A stretch of 64,000 nucleotides of DNA. It comes from Haladaptatus pallidirubidus. GTDB taxonomy: Archaea > Halobacteriota > Halobacteria > Halobacteriales > Haladaptataceae. The stretch is taken from positions 3,286,001 through 3,350,000 of the forward strand of contig NZ_CP085301.1 of NCBI RefSeq assembly GCF_020700235.1, written 5' to 3'. Positions 15,801 through 23,349 of the stretch are shown in pieces. The notes beneath the pieces were generated by a model, which was not told the DNA's origin, did not search any database, and was given only the letters and a program-made list of their open reading frames with translations. Position numbers and translations under genes: made by a program. Position 1 is the stretch's first letter, and the number at the start of each line of letters is the position of its first letter.

Positions 15801-17909
15801 TCAGCAGAGGTCGCTGGCGGAGATGTCGTCGCTCCAGTAGTAGTCGCCGTCGTACTCGAACGGCATGGATTCCAGTTCGAAGAAGTCATCCAGTTCGTCT
15901 GCCGTCAGTTTGAACGTATCGAGTACTCCGGAACACAAGTATTTGCTATCTGCGGCCTCCAAATTGAGCTCGTAATACGTGCCGATGGTGAACTGTTGAT
16001 TGACGTAGGAGTGGATTTCGAACAGATACATTCCATCGTCGTCGCGCGTGATGCGAGCGTAGTGACACGCTCCCGACTGCGGCTGGCAGAGTGAAGTCCC
16101 ACCGTCGCCGATGGTGACGTACTCATAGCCGGAGAGAGTTTGTTTCCGGGCGATAGAGAGTGCAACCCGGAAGGGGAAGCCGGTGTTGAGGAGTCTGGCG
16201 AGGGTTCGCCCGACTTTCGTTGCGGTCGGGTTAGAAACATCCGACAGGGTGACGACACCCACGTGGCTTCCCTTTTTTATCAATTCGGTTCCCTGTTCGT
16301 ACGAGCGGCACGCGTTGAGGAGGAACGTTCTAACCGCGACATCCTCGACGTCGCGGGCGTCGAGGATGCCGTCCGAACATTGGATACCCTCGTAATCGAC
16401 GTGACCGATGTAGTGAAGAAAGTCGATGGGGCTCGCCAGTAGGTCACGAAATTCGTCAGTCGTGAGGTCGTATGCAATATCGACATCGTAATCGACCAAC
16501 GTCCGGAATCCGTACATCTCCTTGACGACCCCCTCTGCTCGCATATCTTCGTCGTTGCAGACGACCCGGATTTGGATGTTCGACCGTTCGGGAGCGGTCT
16601 GTTCGATGCGCCGACGCAGGGACGCAAGGGTAACCTTGTTGCTCCCGAGTGGGCACCCCTCGCCGACCCACGCATGTTCGACGCTGTCGACGGGTTTTGG
16701 TTCGACAGTCAACCGTTCCGGAAGCCTCCTCAGTTGTTCCGCCGTTGTGCTTCGATAGAAATCACCGATTTCCGCCGGTGGCGAGCGTTTCGGATTCTTT
16801 TTCGGTGCTGCCGGACACCGAATGAGTGAGAGGTCGTCCGCGACGAAGGGGAGAACTTCGTCGTTATCGGACGTCGGCGTCACATCAGTCGTGAGATGCC
16901 ACTTGGGGATAGCGGGTTCGAGCGTCTCGAACGGAACGGAGAGATATTCCGCCACTCGCTCTTCGAGTGGCATCTCGTACAGCGCAGCAAAATCGAGGTC
17001 GATGCGAGGTTCGATCCGCTGGCGCTCGTTCAGCGCTACTTGATACAGTCCCTCGGTTCGAGTGAGACAGTCGAGGAAAAACGTGTGTTGAAGCGTGCGT
17101 GCAACCTCTGTTTCGAAAGTCGTCGGCCCGTCGAGTGCGTGTTCGACCCCATCAGCCACGAGACGAGGGGAGGTTCCGGAAACGACTTCCGCACCGAGAT
17201 AATACGCAAGTGACGCTGCAGGATACACGTACTCGCGCGTCGGGGGAACGACGAGTTCGACCCCGGTGTCGGGCCGTTCGACGGTGTCCGGGACGGAGAA
17301 CGTTTCACCGCGTTCGATGGTCGGTGGATGGCCGCGAAGCGTCGGGAACGACCGCTCCGGACTCGTCGATTTCAGCGCCGACCCAAAGTGCGAAACCGCG
17401 CGCATGACATCTTCGATGTCGTCGGGAACGGTAATCGTCCCAATAGGTCGTTCGTGAAGCGAGCGCGCGCCGAGCGTCACTTCGCTTTCCGATTCCAGTT
17501 CGATAACTGTGTTTGAATCGTCGGTGGATAGCGTCACCGGACTCCCGACGGTAAGATACAGTTTGATAGGGAGGACGTACAACTCTAGATAGGGCGTACC
17601 GCGAGAGGATATAGAGCGGCCGTGTTCCGTAGACCTGTTGAAGACGATGTTGTAATCCCGGTCACGACCGTAGACGCCGACCAACTTCGGGATCTCGATT
17701 CTATCGGTCGAAAACGTCACCGCCGAGGAGACCGGGAACGGATATTTATCGACGTTATCGTGATGGAGTGACAGGGGTTCTGGCGTGTGGAGTTCGAACC
17801 GAATCCGTTCGATAGGGTCGTACACCAGCACGCCGGAGGGGTTCGAAATCGTCTCGAAGCGCGGACGGGACGATGTACTCGTGTCGGTCGAAAAAGAAAG
17901 GTCGCTCAT
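15801..17909 (-). CDS. CHAT-domain (caspase-like) protein, paralogue 2
   Basis: A 702-aa homologue of the protein encoded just downstream, alignable end to end. It starts with an N-terminal ETISNPSGVLVYDPIERI block, contains AVSHFGSALKSTSPERSFPTL and HAWVGEGCPLGSNKVTL blocks shared with the paralogue, and has the CHAT dyad His503 (LHYIGHVD) and Cys534 (LLNACRSYEQG). The C-terminus reads YYWSDDISASDLC. ATG 17909 overlaps the stop of the DUF7504-like gene by 4 bp (ATGA), so the two are translationally coupled. Its GC content is normal for the window. Confidence 0.8.
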   Translation of the reverse strand: MSDLSFSTDTSTSSRPRFETISNPSGVLVYDPIERIRFELHTPEPLSLHHDNVDKYPFPVSSAVTFSTDRIEIPKLVGVYGRDRDYNIVFNRSTEHGRSISSRGTPYLELYVLPIKLYLTVGSPVTLSTDDSNTVIELESESEVTLGARSLHERPIGTITVPDDIEDVMRAVSHFGSALKSTSPERSFPTLRGHPPTIERGETFSVPDTVERPDTGVELVVPPTREYVYPAASLAYYLGAEVVSGTSPRLVADGVEHALDGPTTFETEVARTLQHTFFLDCLTRTEGLYQVALNERQRIEPRIDLDFAALYEMPLEERVAEYLSVPFETLEPAIPKWHLTTDVTPTSDNDEVLPFVADDLSLIRCPAAPKKNPKRSPPAEIGDFYRSTTAEQLRRLPERLTVEPKPVDSVEHAWVGEGCPLGSNKVTLASLRRRIEQTAPERSNIQIRVVCNDEDMRAEGVVKEMYGFRTLVDYDVDIAYDLTTDEFRDLLASPIDFLHYIGHVDYEGIQCSDGILDARDVEDVAVRTFLLNACRSYEQGTELIKKGSHVGVVTLSDVSNPTATKVGRTLARLLNTGFPFRVALSIARKQTLSGYEYVTIGDGGTSLCQPQSGACHYARITRDDDGMYLFEIHSYVNQQFTIGTYYELNLEAADSKYLCSGVLDTFKLTADELDDFFELESMPFEYDGDYYWSDDISASDLC

Positions 17910-18607
17910 AGTCGCACCCAATTTGTCGTCTGGTTGTACCGCGGAACGTGCCATCGTTGTTCCGGAACGAGGCTGTCCGTCTGCCGTAGTTCGACGCGGG
18001 CGTCGAACAGCGGCGACAACTCTTGGACGATTGCTTCGTCGTCTGGCAGCGGCAGATGATAATGCGCCATCCCCGAAACGCCCCTAACGAGGGCAGTTAT
18101 CGTCCGGATGAATCGTTCGACGACCGACTGGTTGTGCTGTTCCAACGGCTTGATAAGCGAATCCAAAGAGAGGCGAAGTTCCGCGGAACCAAGCCCGTCG
18201 GCCCACTCGTCGTAAAAACTGACGGCAGTGACGATTTCAGCGCGAAGTTCGCGGAGCGGGTCGTCCGAGGAACTGGTCGATTGTGGAATGGTTGGCATGG
18301 ATATCGAATCTACGATCGCACGTTCGTCGTTGCCCCAGTCGATGACCCAGACGCTCGGGTCGTCGGTCGTCGTTCCGGTGGGGAGTTTCAAATTTGCGTA
18401 TCTGGCGGTCGTTCCGGTAAACACCAACACGCGCTTTCGCTCTTCCGTCGTCGCCCCGAGGAGTTGTATCGTCGTCCGGTTCGTCGTCGTTTCAGAGACC
18501 CGTCCCGTGACGAGAATGTTACAGCCCTGTCGCTTGAATTCGGAGAGAACGTCGTGAAACTCGGGCGAATTCCCGTCTCCACGGAACGAAATCTCTGCGG
18601 GACGCAT
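17906..18607 (-). CDS. DUF7504/HTR-like protein coupled to CHAT protein
   Basis: A 233-aa protein resembling the haloarchaeal DUF7504 (HTR-like, degenerate RecA/KaiC-like) family: a nucleotide-fold-like start CNILVTGRVSETTTNRTTIQLLG, then RVLVFTGTTARYANL, a central helix region with RLSLDSLIKPLEQHN, and GMAHYHLPLPDDEAIVQELSPLFDARVELR near the end. The Walker A lysine is not evident, so ATP hydrolysis is doubtful. It is the first gene of the CHAT operon, with a TATA box about 30 bp upstream. The family name is from memory; the pattern match is good but unverified. Confidence 0.65.
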   Translation of the reverse strand: MRPAEISFRGDGNSPEFHDVLSEFKRQGCNILVTGRVSETTTNRTTIQLLGATTEERKRVLVFTGTTARYANLKLPTGTTTDDPSVWVIDWGNDERAIVDSISMPTIPQSTSSSDDPLRELRAEIVTAVSFYDEWADGLGSAELRLSLDSLIKPLEQHNQSVVERFIRTITALVRGVSGMAHYHLPLPDDEAIVQELSPLFDARVELRQTDSLVPEQRWHVPRYNQTTNWVRL

Positions 18608-18635
18608 TGTTAGATAACTGAGGGAACCGGATAGA

Positions 18636-18643
18636 GATAAAAA
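18636..18643 (-). promoter_or_regulatory. TATA box of the DUF7504-CHAT operon
   Basis: On the minus strand the sequence reads TTTTTATC, centred about 32 bp before the ATG at 18607. Transcription would start within a few bases of the start codon. Confidence 0.55.
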
Positions 18644-18664
18644 TTCGGATGGTAGCGATAAATG

Positions 18665-19015
18665 TTAATTAAATATTACCTCCATTGCGTCGTTGATATC
18701 CCGAATCGCCATCGTCTGTTCTTCGACGACGGCGGCGACTTCCTCGATACCGAGCGTCGTTCCTCGACAGCCTCGCCGATTTCGGCGAGGCTGTCCATCG
18801 CGACATCGACTTGCTCGATGCTGGCTTCTATCTCTCCTTCGTCCAACCGCGTGACCGCGCTTTCGGCGATTTCCTCCGCCAATGCGTGTACAGTTCGAGC
18901 AGTCCTTTGCGTGCCTCGCTCATCTCGTTGGTATCGCGTTCGGATTCGAACAGTTTCTGCTCCATGTCCGAATCGAGTTCTACCCCGTCGTCTCTCGCCC
19001 CAGCTGTTGTGCCAT
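18665..19015 (-). pseudogene. Broken transducer-like (HTR/MCP signalling domain) gene
   Basis: Reading the minus strand across three frames reconstructs MAQQLGRE / DGVELDSDMEQKLFESERDTNEMSEARKGLLELY / ALAEEIAESAVTRLDEGEIEASIEQVDVAMDSLAEIGEAVEE / TLGIEEVAAVVEEQTMAIRDINDAMEVIFN. The last segments look like the coiled-coil end of a haloarchaeal methyl-accepting transducer domain. Joining them needs at least three single-base changes; the last is restored by one extra A in GAGGAACGACG. Length is far below a full transducer. It lies just upstream of the CHAT operon on the same strand. Confidence 0.6.
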
Positions 19016-19191
19016 GTCCGTAGCATTTTACTCAATTATATATGGTTTCTAAGACATAGTGTCACGGTGATGTTGTGCGTATAAATCAATATAAAATATC
19101 GTCGTAGCTTAGCGCGAAAGCAGAACCGATGTCAACATCGGCCAGCGCACAGACACGCTCTTTTTGTCCTTGCAGTCGCTACGGAGGTATA

Positions 19192-19716
19192 ATGGGTAAA
19201 GTGAGTATCGGGCTTCGCGGCTGGCGATTCGACGAGGACGAAGTGTTCACCGAGGACGGTAACTACCGACCGATGGACGAAATACCCGACGATACGCAAA
19301 AACGGCTTGGACGGCTAACCGCGCTCGTCGGCTCGCCCTGTGACGCCTGTTGGCTGATTCACGGCGACGGAAATCTCGAGGGGTGTAACGTGACTGAAGT
19401 CGTGTACGGCGAACCGCTCTCCGAAATTTCGGTCTGTTCCGAACACGAAACCGACTTCCTCTACTGGTATTTCGAGGAGGACGGCGAACGGTTCCGCGGC
19501 GAGGACGAACTCCAAGACGAGTTCCACGAGTGGTTCGCCGACGGCGGGCGCGCGCCTGAGGACTACGGCACGATGGAGCACGTCGATACCGACCCCGACA
19601 ACCTTCCGGAACCGCCGGAACCCGACCTCGAAGAGCTGAACGTCGAACTGCCCGAAGACGAACAGGAGAAAATCGATCTCCGCGACGTGGATATCTCGCA
19701 GGAATATCCGAAATGA
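19192..19716 (+). CDS. Conserved haloarchaeal hypothetical protein coupled to trmJ
   Basis: A 174-aa acidic protein. The ATG at 19192 is chosen because GGAGGT lies 6 bp upstream, a strong Shine-Dalgarno site rare among these mostly leaderless genes. It has a Cys pair CDACW, then EGCNVTEVVYGEPLS and CSEHETDFLYWYFEEDG, and a proline/acid-rich tail. The Cys/His content suggests a metal site. It overlaps trmJ by 4 bp (ATGA), so a link to RNA modification is possible but unproven. Confidence 0.75.
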   Translation: MGKVSIGLRGWRFDEDEVFTEDGNYRPMDEIPDDTQKRLGRLTALVGSPCDACWLIHGDGNLEGCNVTEVVYGEPLSEISVCSEHETDFLYWYFEEDGERFRGEDELQDEFHEWFADGGRAPEDYGTMEHVDTDPDNLPEPPEPDLEELNVELPEDEQEKIDLRDVDISQEYPK

Positions 19717-20462
19717 AGCCCGCAGTTGCCATAGTAGAACCGAAGACGCCCGGCAACATCGGTACCATCGCACGCGCAATGAAAAATTTCGGGATGGACG
19801 ACCTGAAACTCGTCAACCCCCCCGAAATCGAGCGCGACGGCGACGCCTACGGTTTCGCCGCACAGGCCCGGAACGACGTTCTGCCGAACTACGACGAGGT
19901 GACGTTCGACGAATTGGTCGAAAACTACCACACCGTCGGAATGACGGCGACGACGAACGAGGACGCCAGTCGACACGTCCGGTTTCCGTTTAAAACGCCG
20001 CGCGAACTGGCCGATAGCCTGGCCGAAGTAGGGACGAAGACGGTGCTCATCTTCGGACGAGAGGCAAACGGCCTGACGAACGACGAACTTGCGCGCGTGG
20101 ACGAAATCTGTTCGATTCCGGCCAGCGCGGAGTACCCCGCGCTAAACCTCGGACAGGCCGCGACGGTTACTTTGTACGAACTCCGAGATGTAACCGTCGA
20201 ACAGCGCCAGCTCCCGGATGTCGAGCGAGAGCGCGCGAACGAATCGGAAATCGAGGGGTTTTACGACGCGTTCGCCGACCTGCTCGAAAGCAGCGGCCAT
20301 CCGGAGGAGAAACGACCCAAAGCGATGCGGATGATTCGGAGAGTGATCGGACGGGCACACCCCACCGGCCGGGAAATAACGACGCTCCGCGGCATCGTTC
20401 GACGGGCGAACCAGCGCGCGGAGGCGTCAGACGCGCGTCGAATGGGCTGCAACGATAGGTAA
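19713..20462 (+). CDS. trmJ: tRNA/rRNA 2'-O-methyltransferase, TrmJ-like SPOUT enzyme
   Basis: A 249-aa SPOUT-fold methyltransferase expected to 2'-O-methylate position 32 of tRNA using SAM. The knot motifs are visible: PKTPGNIGTIARAMKNFG (motif 1, with the catalytic Arg), LIFGREANGLTNDEL (motif 2) and YPALNLGQAATVTLYEL (motif 3). The C-terminal helical domain carries KAMRMIRRVIGRA and TLRGIVRRANQ. It is translationally coupled to the preceding gene. Confidence 0.9.
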   Translation: MKPAVAIVEPKTPGNIGTIARAMKNFGMDDLKLVNPPEIERDGDAYGFAAQARNDVLPNYDEVTFDELVENYHTVGMTATTNEDASRHVRFPFKTPRELADSLAEVGTKTVLIFGREANGLTNDELARVDEICSIPASAEYPALNLGQAATVTLYELRDVTVEQRQLPDVERERANESEIEGFYDAFADLLESSGHPEEKRPKAMRMIRRVIGRAHPTGREITTLRGIVRRANQRAEASDARRMGCNDR

Positions 20463-20497
20463 CTACTTTATGTCGTGTCGTCAGAGTAACTGGTAGC

Positions 20498-21334
20498 ATG
20501 CTGTCTGCCCTCCACTTTCATTCCCTTCCTCTCGGAACCCAGTTCACGCTGCTTGTCGCGGTTCCGAGTATCGTCACCCTCTTCGTCGGGAAGTTGGTGT
20601 TTCTACCGGATGCGCGCCTTCGTACTATCCTCCGTGACTTTCTCAAAACGGATTGGAAATACCTCGGCGTGGCGTGGGTCGTCACGAACGTCGTCAACAC
20701 CCTCGCGCTTCATTTCCACGCCGGGCGAACGTTCACCGAGTTCGTCTACGCCATCGAGGGTGCGACGGTCGCCACGTTTCAGGGAATCGCCTCGACGCCG
20801 CTGACACTCCTGTTTACCGCGGTGTACCTCGTCGGCTTCCCGTTCGTCGTGCTGTTCACGTACTTCAAGCTGAAGGCACACAACGAGGAGGAAGCGAAAC
20901 GATACGCGCTGGCCTACGTGTTTCTCGTCGTGTTGTCGGTGCCGTTCTTCATCCTCTTCCCGGTGAAGGTGTCGTCGCTGTACCTGACTACCGTCGAACC
21001 GCTGATGTACGAACTCGACCCGGCAATCCAACACGGCATCTTCTCGACCGATACGCTGGTCAAGGCGTTTCCCAGCCTCCACACCGGCCTGTCGGTTCTT
21101 GCGGCACTGTACGCCCGAAAGGCGGACACCGCCTACGCCTACACGATTGGCGTTCTCGCGGTTGCTATCGTCTTCTCGACGCTGTATCTCGGCATCCACT
21201 GGATGACCGACGCAGTGTTCGCAATCATTCTCGTCGGCTGTGCGTACTACCTCTCACGACGGGTTAGCGAACCGCGCTGGTCGGTCGTCTCGCGCGAGGC
21301 AGTCGCCGCGGTTCGGCGGACTGCGGGCCGATAG
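20498..21334 (+). CDS. Membrane PAP2-family phosphatase/phosphotransferase
   Basis: A 278-aa protein with about six membrane helices. PAP2 catalytic motifs are KAFPSLHTG and TLYLGIHWMTDAV; motif 1 (KxxxxxxRP) is not clear, as in the inositolphosphorylceramide-synthase-like (Aur1) subgroup. It probably acts on a lipid phosphate or phospholipid head group at the membrane. A perfect 14-bp stem-loop spans its stop codon. Confidence 0.85.
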   Translation: MLSALHFHSLPLGTQFTLLVAVPSIVTLFVGKLVFLPDARLRTILRDFLKTDWKYLGVAWVVTNVVNTLALHFHAGRTFTEFVYAIEGATVATFQGIASTPLTLLFTAVYLVGFPFVVLFTYFKLKAHNEEEAKRYALAYVFLVVLSVPFFILFPVKVSSLYLTTVEPLMYELDPAIQHGIFSTDTLVKAFPSLHTGLSVLAALYARKADTAYAYTIGVLAVAIVFSTLYLGIHWMTDAVFAIILVGCAYYLSRRVSEPRWSVVSREAVAAVRRTAGR

Positions 21335-21357
21335 CGACGGGAGTCGCTATCGGCCCG
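21324..21357. terminator. Perfect 14-bp stem-loop spanning a stop codon
   Basis: CGGGCCGATAGCGA and TCGCTATCGGCCCG flank a 6-base loop. The left arm contains the TAG stop of the PAP2 gene (21332-21334). The next gene starts 63 bp later on the same strand. The right arm appears to be an inverted copy of the gene's last codons. Confidence 0.7.
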
Positions 21358-21419
21358 GCACTTATCGTCTCGATACGCCGGTATCAACGATTACGTAGCT
21401 CGACGCCGTCGTTGGAGCC

Positions 21420-21803
21420 GTGACCAGACGCCTTCTCATCGCGGTGGACGACTCGGAACCGGCACGAAAGGCGGTCGAGCACGTCTTCGAATTGTTCCCC
21501 GAGGACACCGTCGTCGCCCTGCACGTCACCGACCCGCTCGGCGAGAGCTACGGCGAACGGAACGACTCGGACGAGATATTCGACTGGGTGCGCGAAACGG
21601 CCGACGAGTACGGCGCGGCCGTCGAAACGGTAACCGAATCGGGCGATACCGCCGAAACGGTCGTCCAATTTGCAGAAGAAAACGACATCGACCAACTGTT
21701 CGTAGGAAGTCACGGGCGGGCGGGCGTCTCTCGAATCCTCCTCGGAAGTGTCGCCGAAACGGTCGTCAGAGACTCGCCAGTACCGATTACTGTGATTCGA
21801 TAG
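21420..21803 (+). CDS. Universal stress protein (UspA family)
   Basis: A 127-aa single-domain Usp with the N-terminal LLIAVDDSEPARKAVEH and the ATP-binding loop LFVGSHGRAGVSRILLGSVAETVV (G-x2-G-x9-G-S/T pattern). It starts at GTG. The position next to an HPP-family transporter recalls membrane transport/stress modules in haloarchaea, but the role is general stress by family only. Confidence 0.9.
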   Translation: MTRRLLIAVDDSEPARKAVEHVFELFPEDTVVALHVTDPLGESYGERNDSDEIFDWVRETADEYGAAVETVTESGDTAETVVQFAEENDIDQLFVGSHGRAGVSRILLGSVAETVVRDSPVPITVIR

Positions 21804-21850
21804 CGACTCGATACCGAGGTCGTTTTACAGGCCGATAGACGAACGGATGT

Positions 21851-22366
21851 ATGGACAGGCGGTTAGCAACGAGCGTTCACACGGGACTTCTCATCGCGGT
21901 ACTCGGCGCGTTCGCGTGGGTAACCGGGTTTCCGATGCTGTTTCCGAGTCTCGGTCCGTCCGCGTTCGTACTGGCCATGTTTCCGGATGGTGAGGCGAGC
22001 GACACTCACCGCGTCGTCGTCGGCCACGCTATCGGCGTCGTCGCCGGATTGTTCGCCTATCACCTCTTTGCGGGCGGCGTCACGATGACGACGCAGGTGA
22101 CGCCGCTGTCGATGCCGGGATTTCGACTCGCCGCCAGTGGTTGTATCGCCACTGTCCTCACCGTCGGCGGAATGTTGGCGCTCCGCGTTCGCCACCCGCC
22201 GGCCTGTGCGACGACGCTCATCGTCGCGCTCGGATTGTTGTCGAGTCCAGCCGAAGGTGCCACGATTCTCGTCGCTGTCGTCATCCTCGTCGGAGTTCAA
22301 TCGCTTATCCTCTCGGTTGTCAAATTGACAGAGCAGACCGACATCACGACCGATATCTCCGACTGA
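21851..22366 (+). CDS. HPP family membrane protein
   Basis: A 171-aa protein with four hydrophobic helices. The family motifs LFPSLGPSAFVLAMFP and RHPPACATTLIVALG (the eponymous HPP) are present. Some HPP proteins transport nitrite, which is notable because a formate/nitrite transporter gene is convergent 22 bp away. Substrate specificity is not shown by the sequence. Confidence 0.85.
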   Translation: MDRRLATSVHTGLLIAVLGAFAWVTGFPMLFPSLGPSAFVLAMFPDGEASDTHRVVVGHAIGVVAGLFAYHLFAGGVTMTTQVTPLSMPGFRLAASGCIATVLTVGGMLALRVRHPPACATTLIVALGLLSSPAEGATILVAVVILVGVQSLILSVVKLTEQTDITTDISD

Positions 22367-22388
22367 GAAGACCGATTCGAGAACCGAA

Positions 22389-23249
22389 TCAGGTTTCTTC
22401 GAGCGTGTCGCCCGTTTCGTCCGTCGTTTCGTTTTTCGTGCGGTACTCCTCCGATAGCGCGACGTGGCCGTAGTTGACCAGCGCGACGAAGACGGTTCCG
22501 CCGACGGCGTTGCCGAGCGTCGTCCAGACGAGGAAGTGGCCGAAATCGCCCAGCGTGATTCCTTGTCCCATGAACATCGCCGACAGCACTTCCGTCGTTC
22601 CGAGCAGGCAGTGATGGAACGGAGCGAGTCCGATGCCGGTCGTGACGATGATGACAAACAAGATTCGACTCACGGTGTCTCGACTGGCGGCCACGAGCCA
22701 CGTAACGAGTCCCATAAGCCACCCCGCGATAACGCCGGAGAGGAAGATGACCCACGCCGGAAGCGGAATGAGTGCATTCGCGAGCGTTCCGAACGCCGCG
22801 GGTTCCGCGATGTTGAGAGCGGGCCCGAGAAGCGCGATGAGTCCCGCGAACAGGACACAGCCGACGAGGTTCGAGACGTAGACGATACCCCACAGTTCGC
22901 CGAGGTCGGATTTGGATGCCCGTCCGTCGAGCACCGGCAACACACCCATCGTGGTGTGTGCGGTGAACAGCTCAGTCTGTCCGAGGACGACGAACAGAAA
23001 TCCGACCGACGATGCGACTGCGAGGAGGAACTGCTTGACTAGCGGCGAGGGAAACGACGGTGAAAACGTCAGCACCATTCCCATGAACAGCGCGCCGAAA
23101 CTCACGTTGAGTCCGGCGGCTAACCCGGAGAGAAACAGCCCTTTCGAGGGCCTGCGAATCTCCTTTAGCGCGTTGTTGATCTCGCGTTCGAGGATGTTTC
23201 CGTAGGAGAGCGTAGCCCCGGACGGATCAACGTCCGCGTCGGAACTCAC
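22389..23249 (-). CDS. Formate/nitrite transporter family protein
   Basis: A 286-aa FNT-family channel with six membrane helices; signature segments are SGLAAGLNVSFGALFMG, FVVLGQTELFTAHT and the pore-helix region APFHHCLLGTTEVLSAMFMG. It is closest in feel to the YfdC-type subgroup rather than FocA. GTG 23249 (reading SSDADVDPSG) is preferred; the in-frame TTG at 23282 is less likely. It is convergent with the HPP gene, and the two may both handle small anions. Confidence 0.85.
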   Translation of the reverse strand: MSSDADVDPSGATLSYGNILEREINNALKEIRRPSKGLFLSGLAAGLNVSFGALFMGMVLTFSPSFPSPLVKQFLLAVASSVGFLFVVLGQTELFTAHTTMGVLPVLDGRASKSDLGELWGIVYVSNLVGCVLFAGLIALLGPALNIAEPAAFGTLANALIPLPAWVIFLSGVIAGWLMGLVTWLVAASRDTVSRILFVIIVTTGIGLAPFHHCLLGTTEVLSAMFMGQGITLGDFGHFLVWTTLGNAVGGTVFVALVNYGHVALSEEYRTKNETTDETGDTLEET

Positions 23250-23349
23250 GCAGTTGCACCCCACCGGAGAAACAGTAAGCAATTCGATTCGAACATTCTC
23301 TCCGGTTTTTCGGTGCCCCCCGATAAAATCCTGCTGGCAGAAGGAGAAA

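Noticed and set aside
13544..18607. Interpretation of the CHAT region as part of a type III-E CRISPR (Craspase) locus
   Set aside because: No repeat-spacer array, Cas gene or TPR-fused CHAT protein is present in the window.
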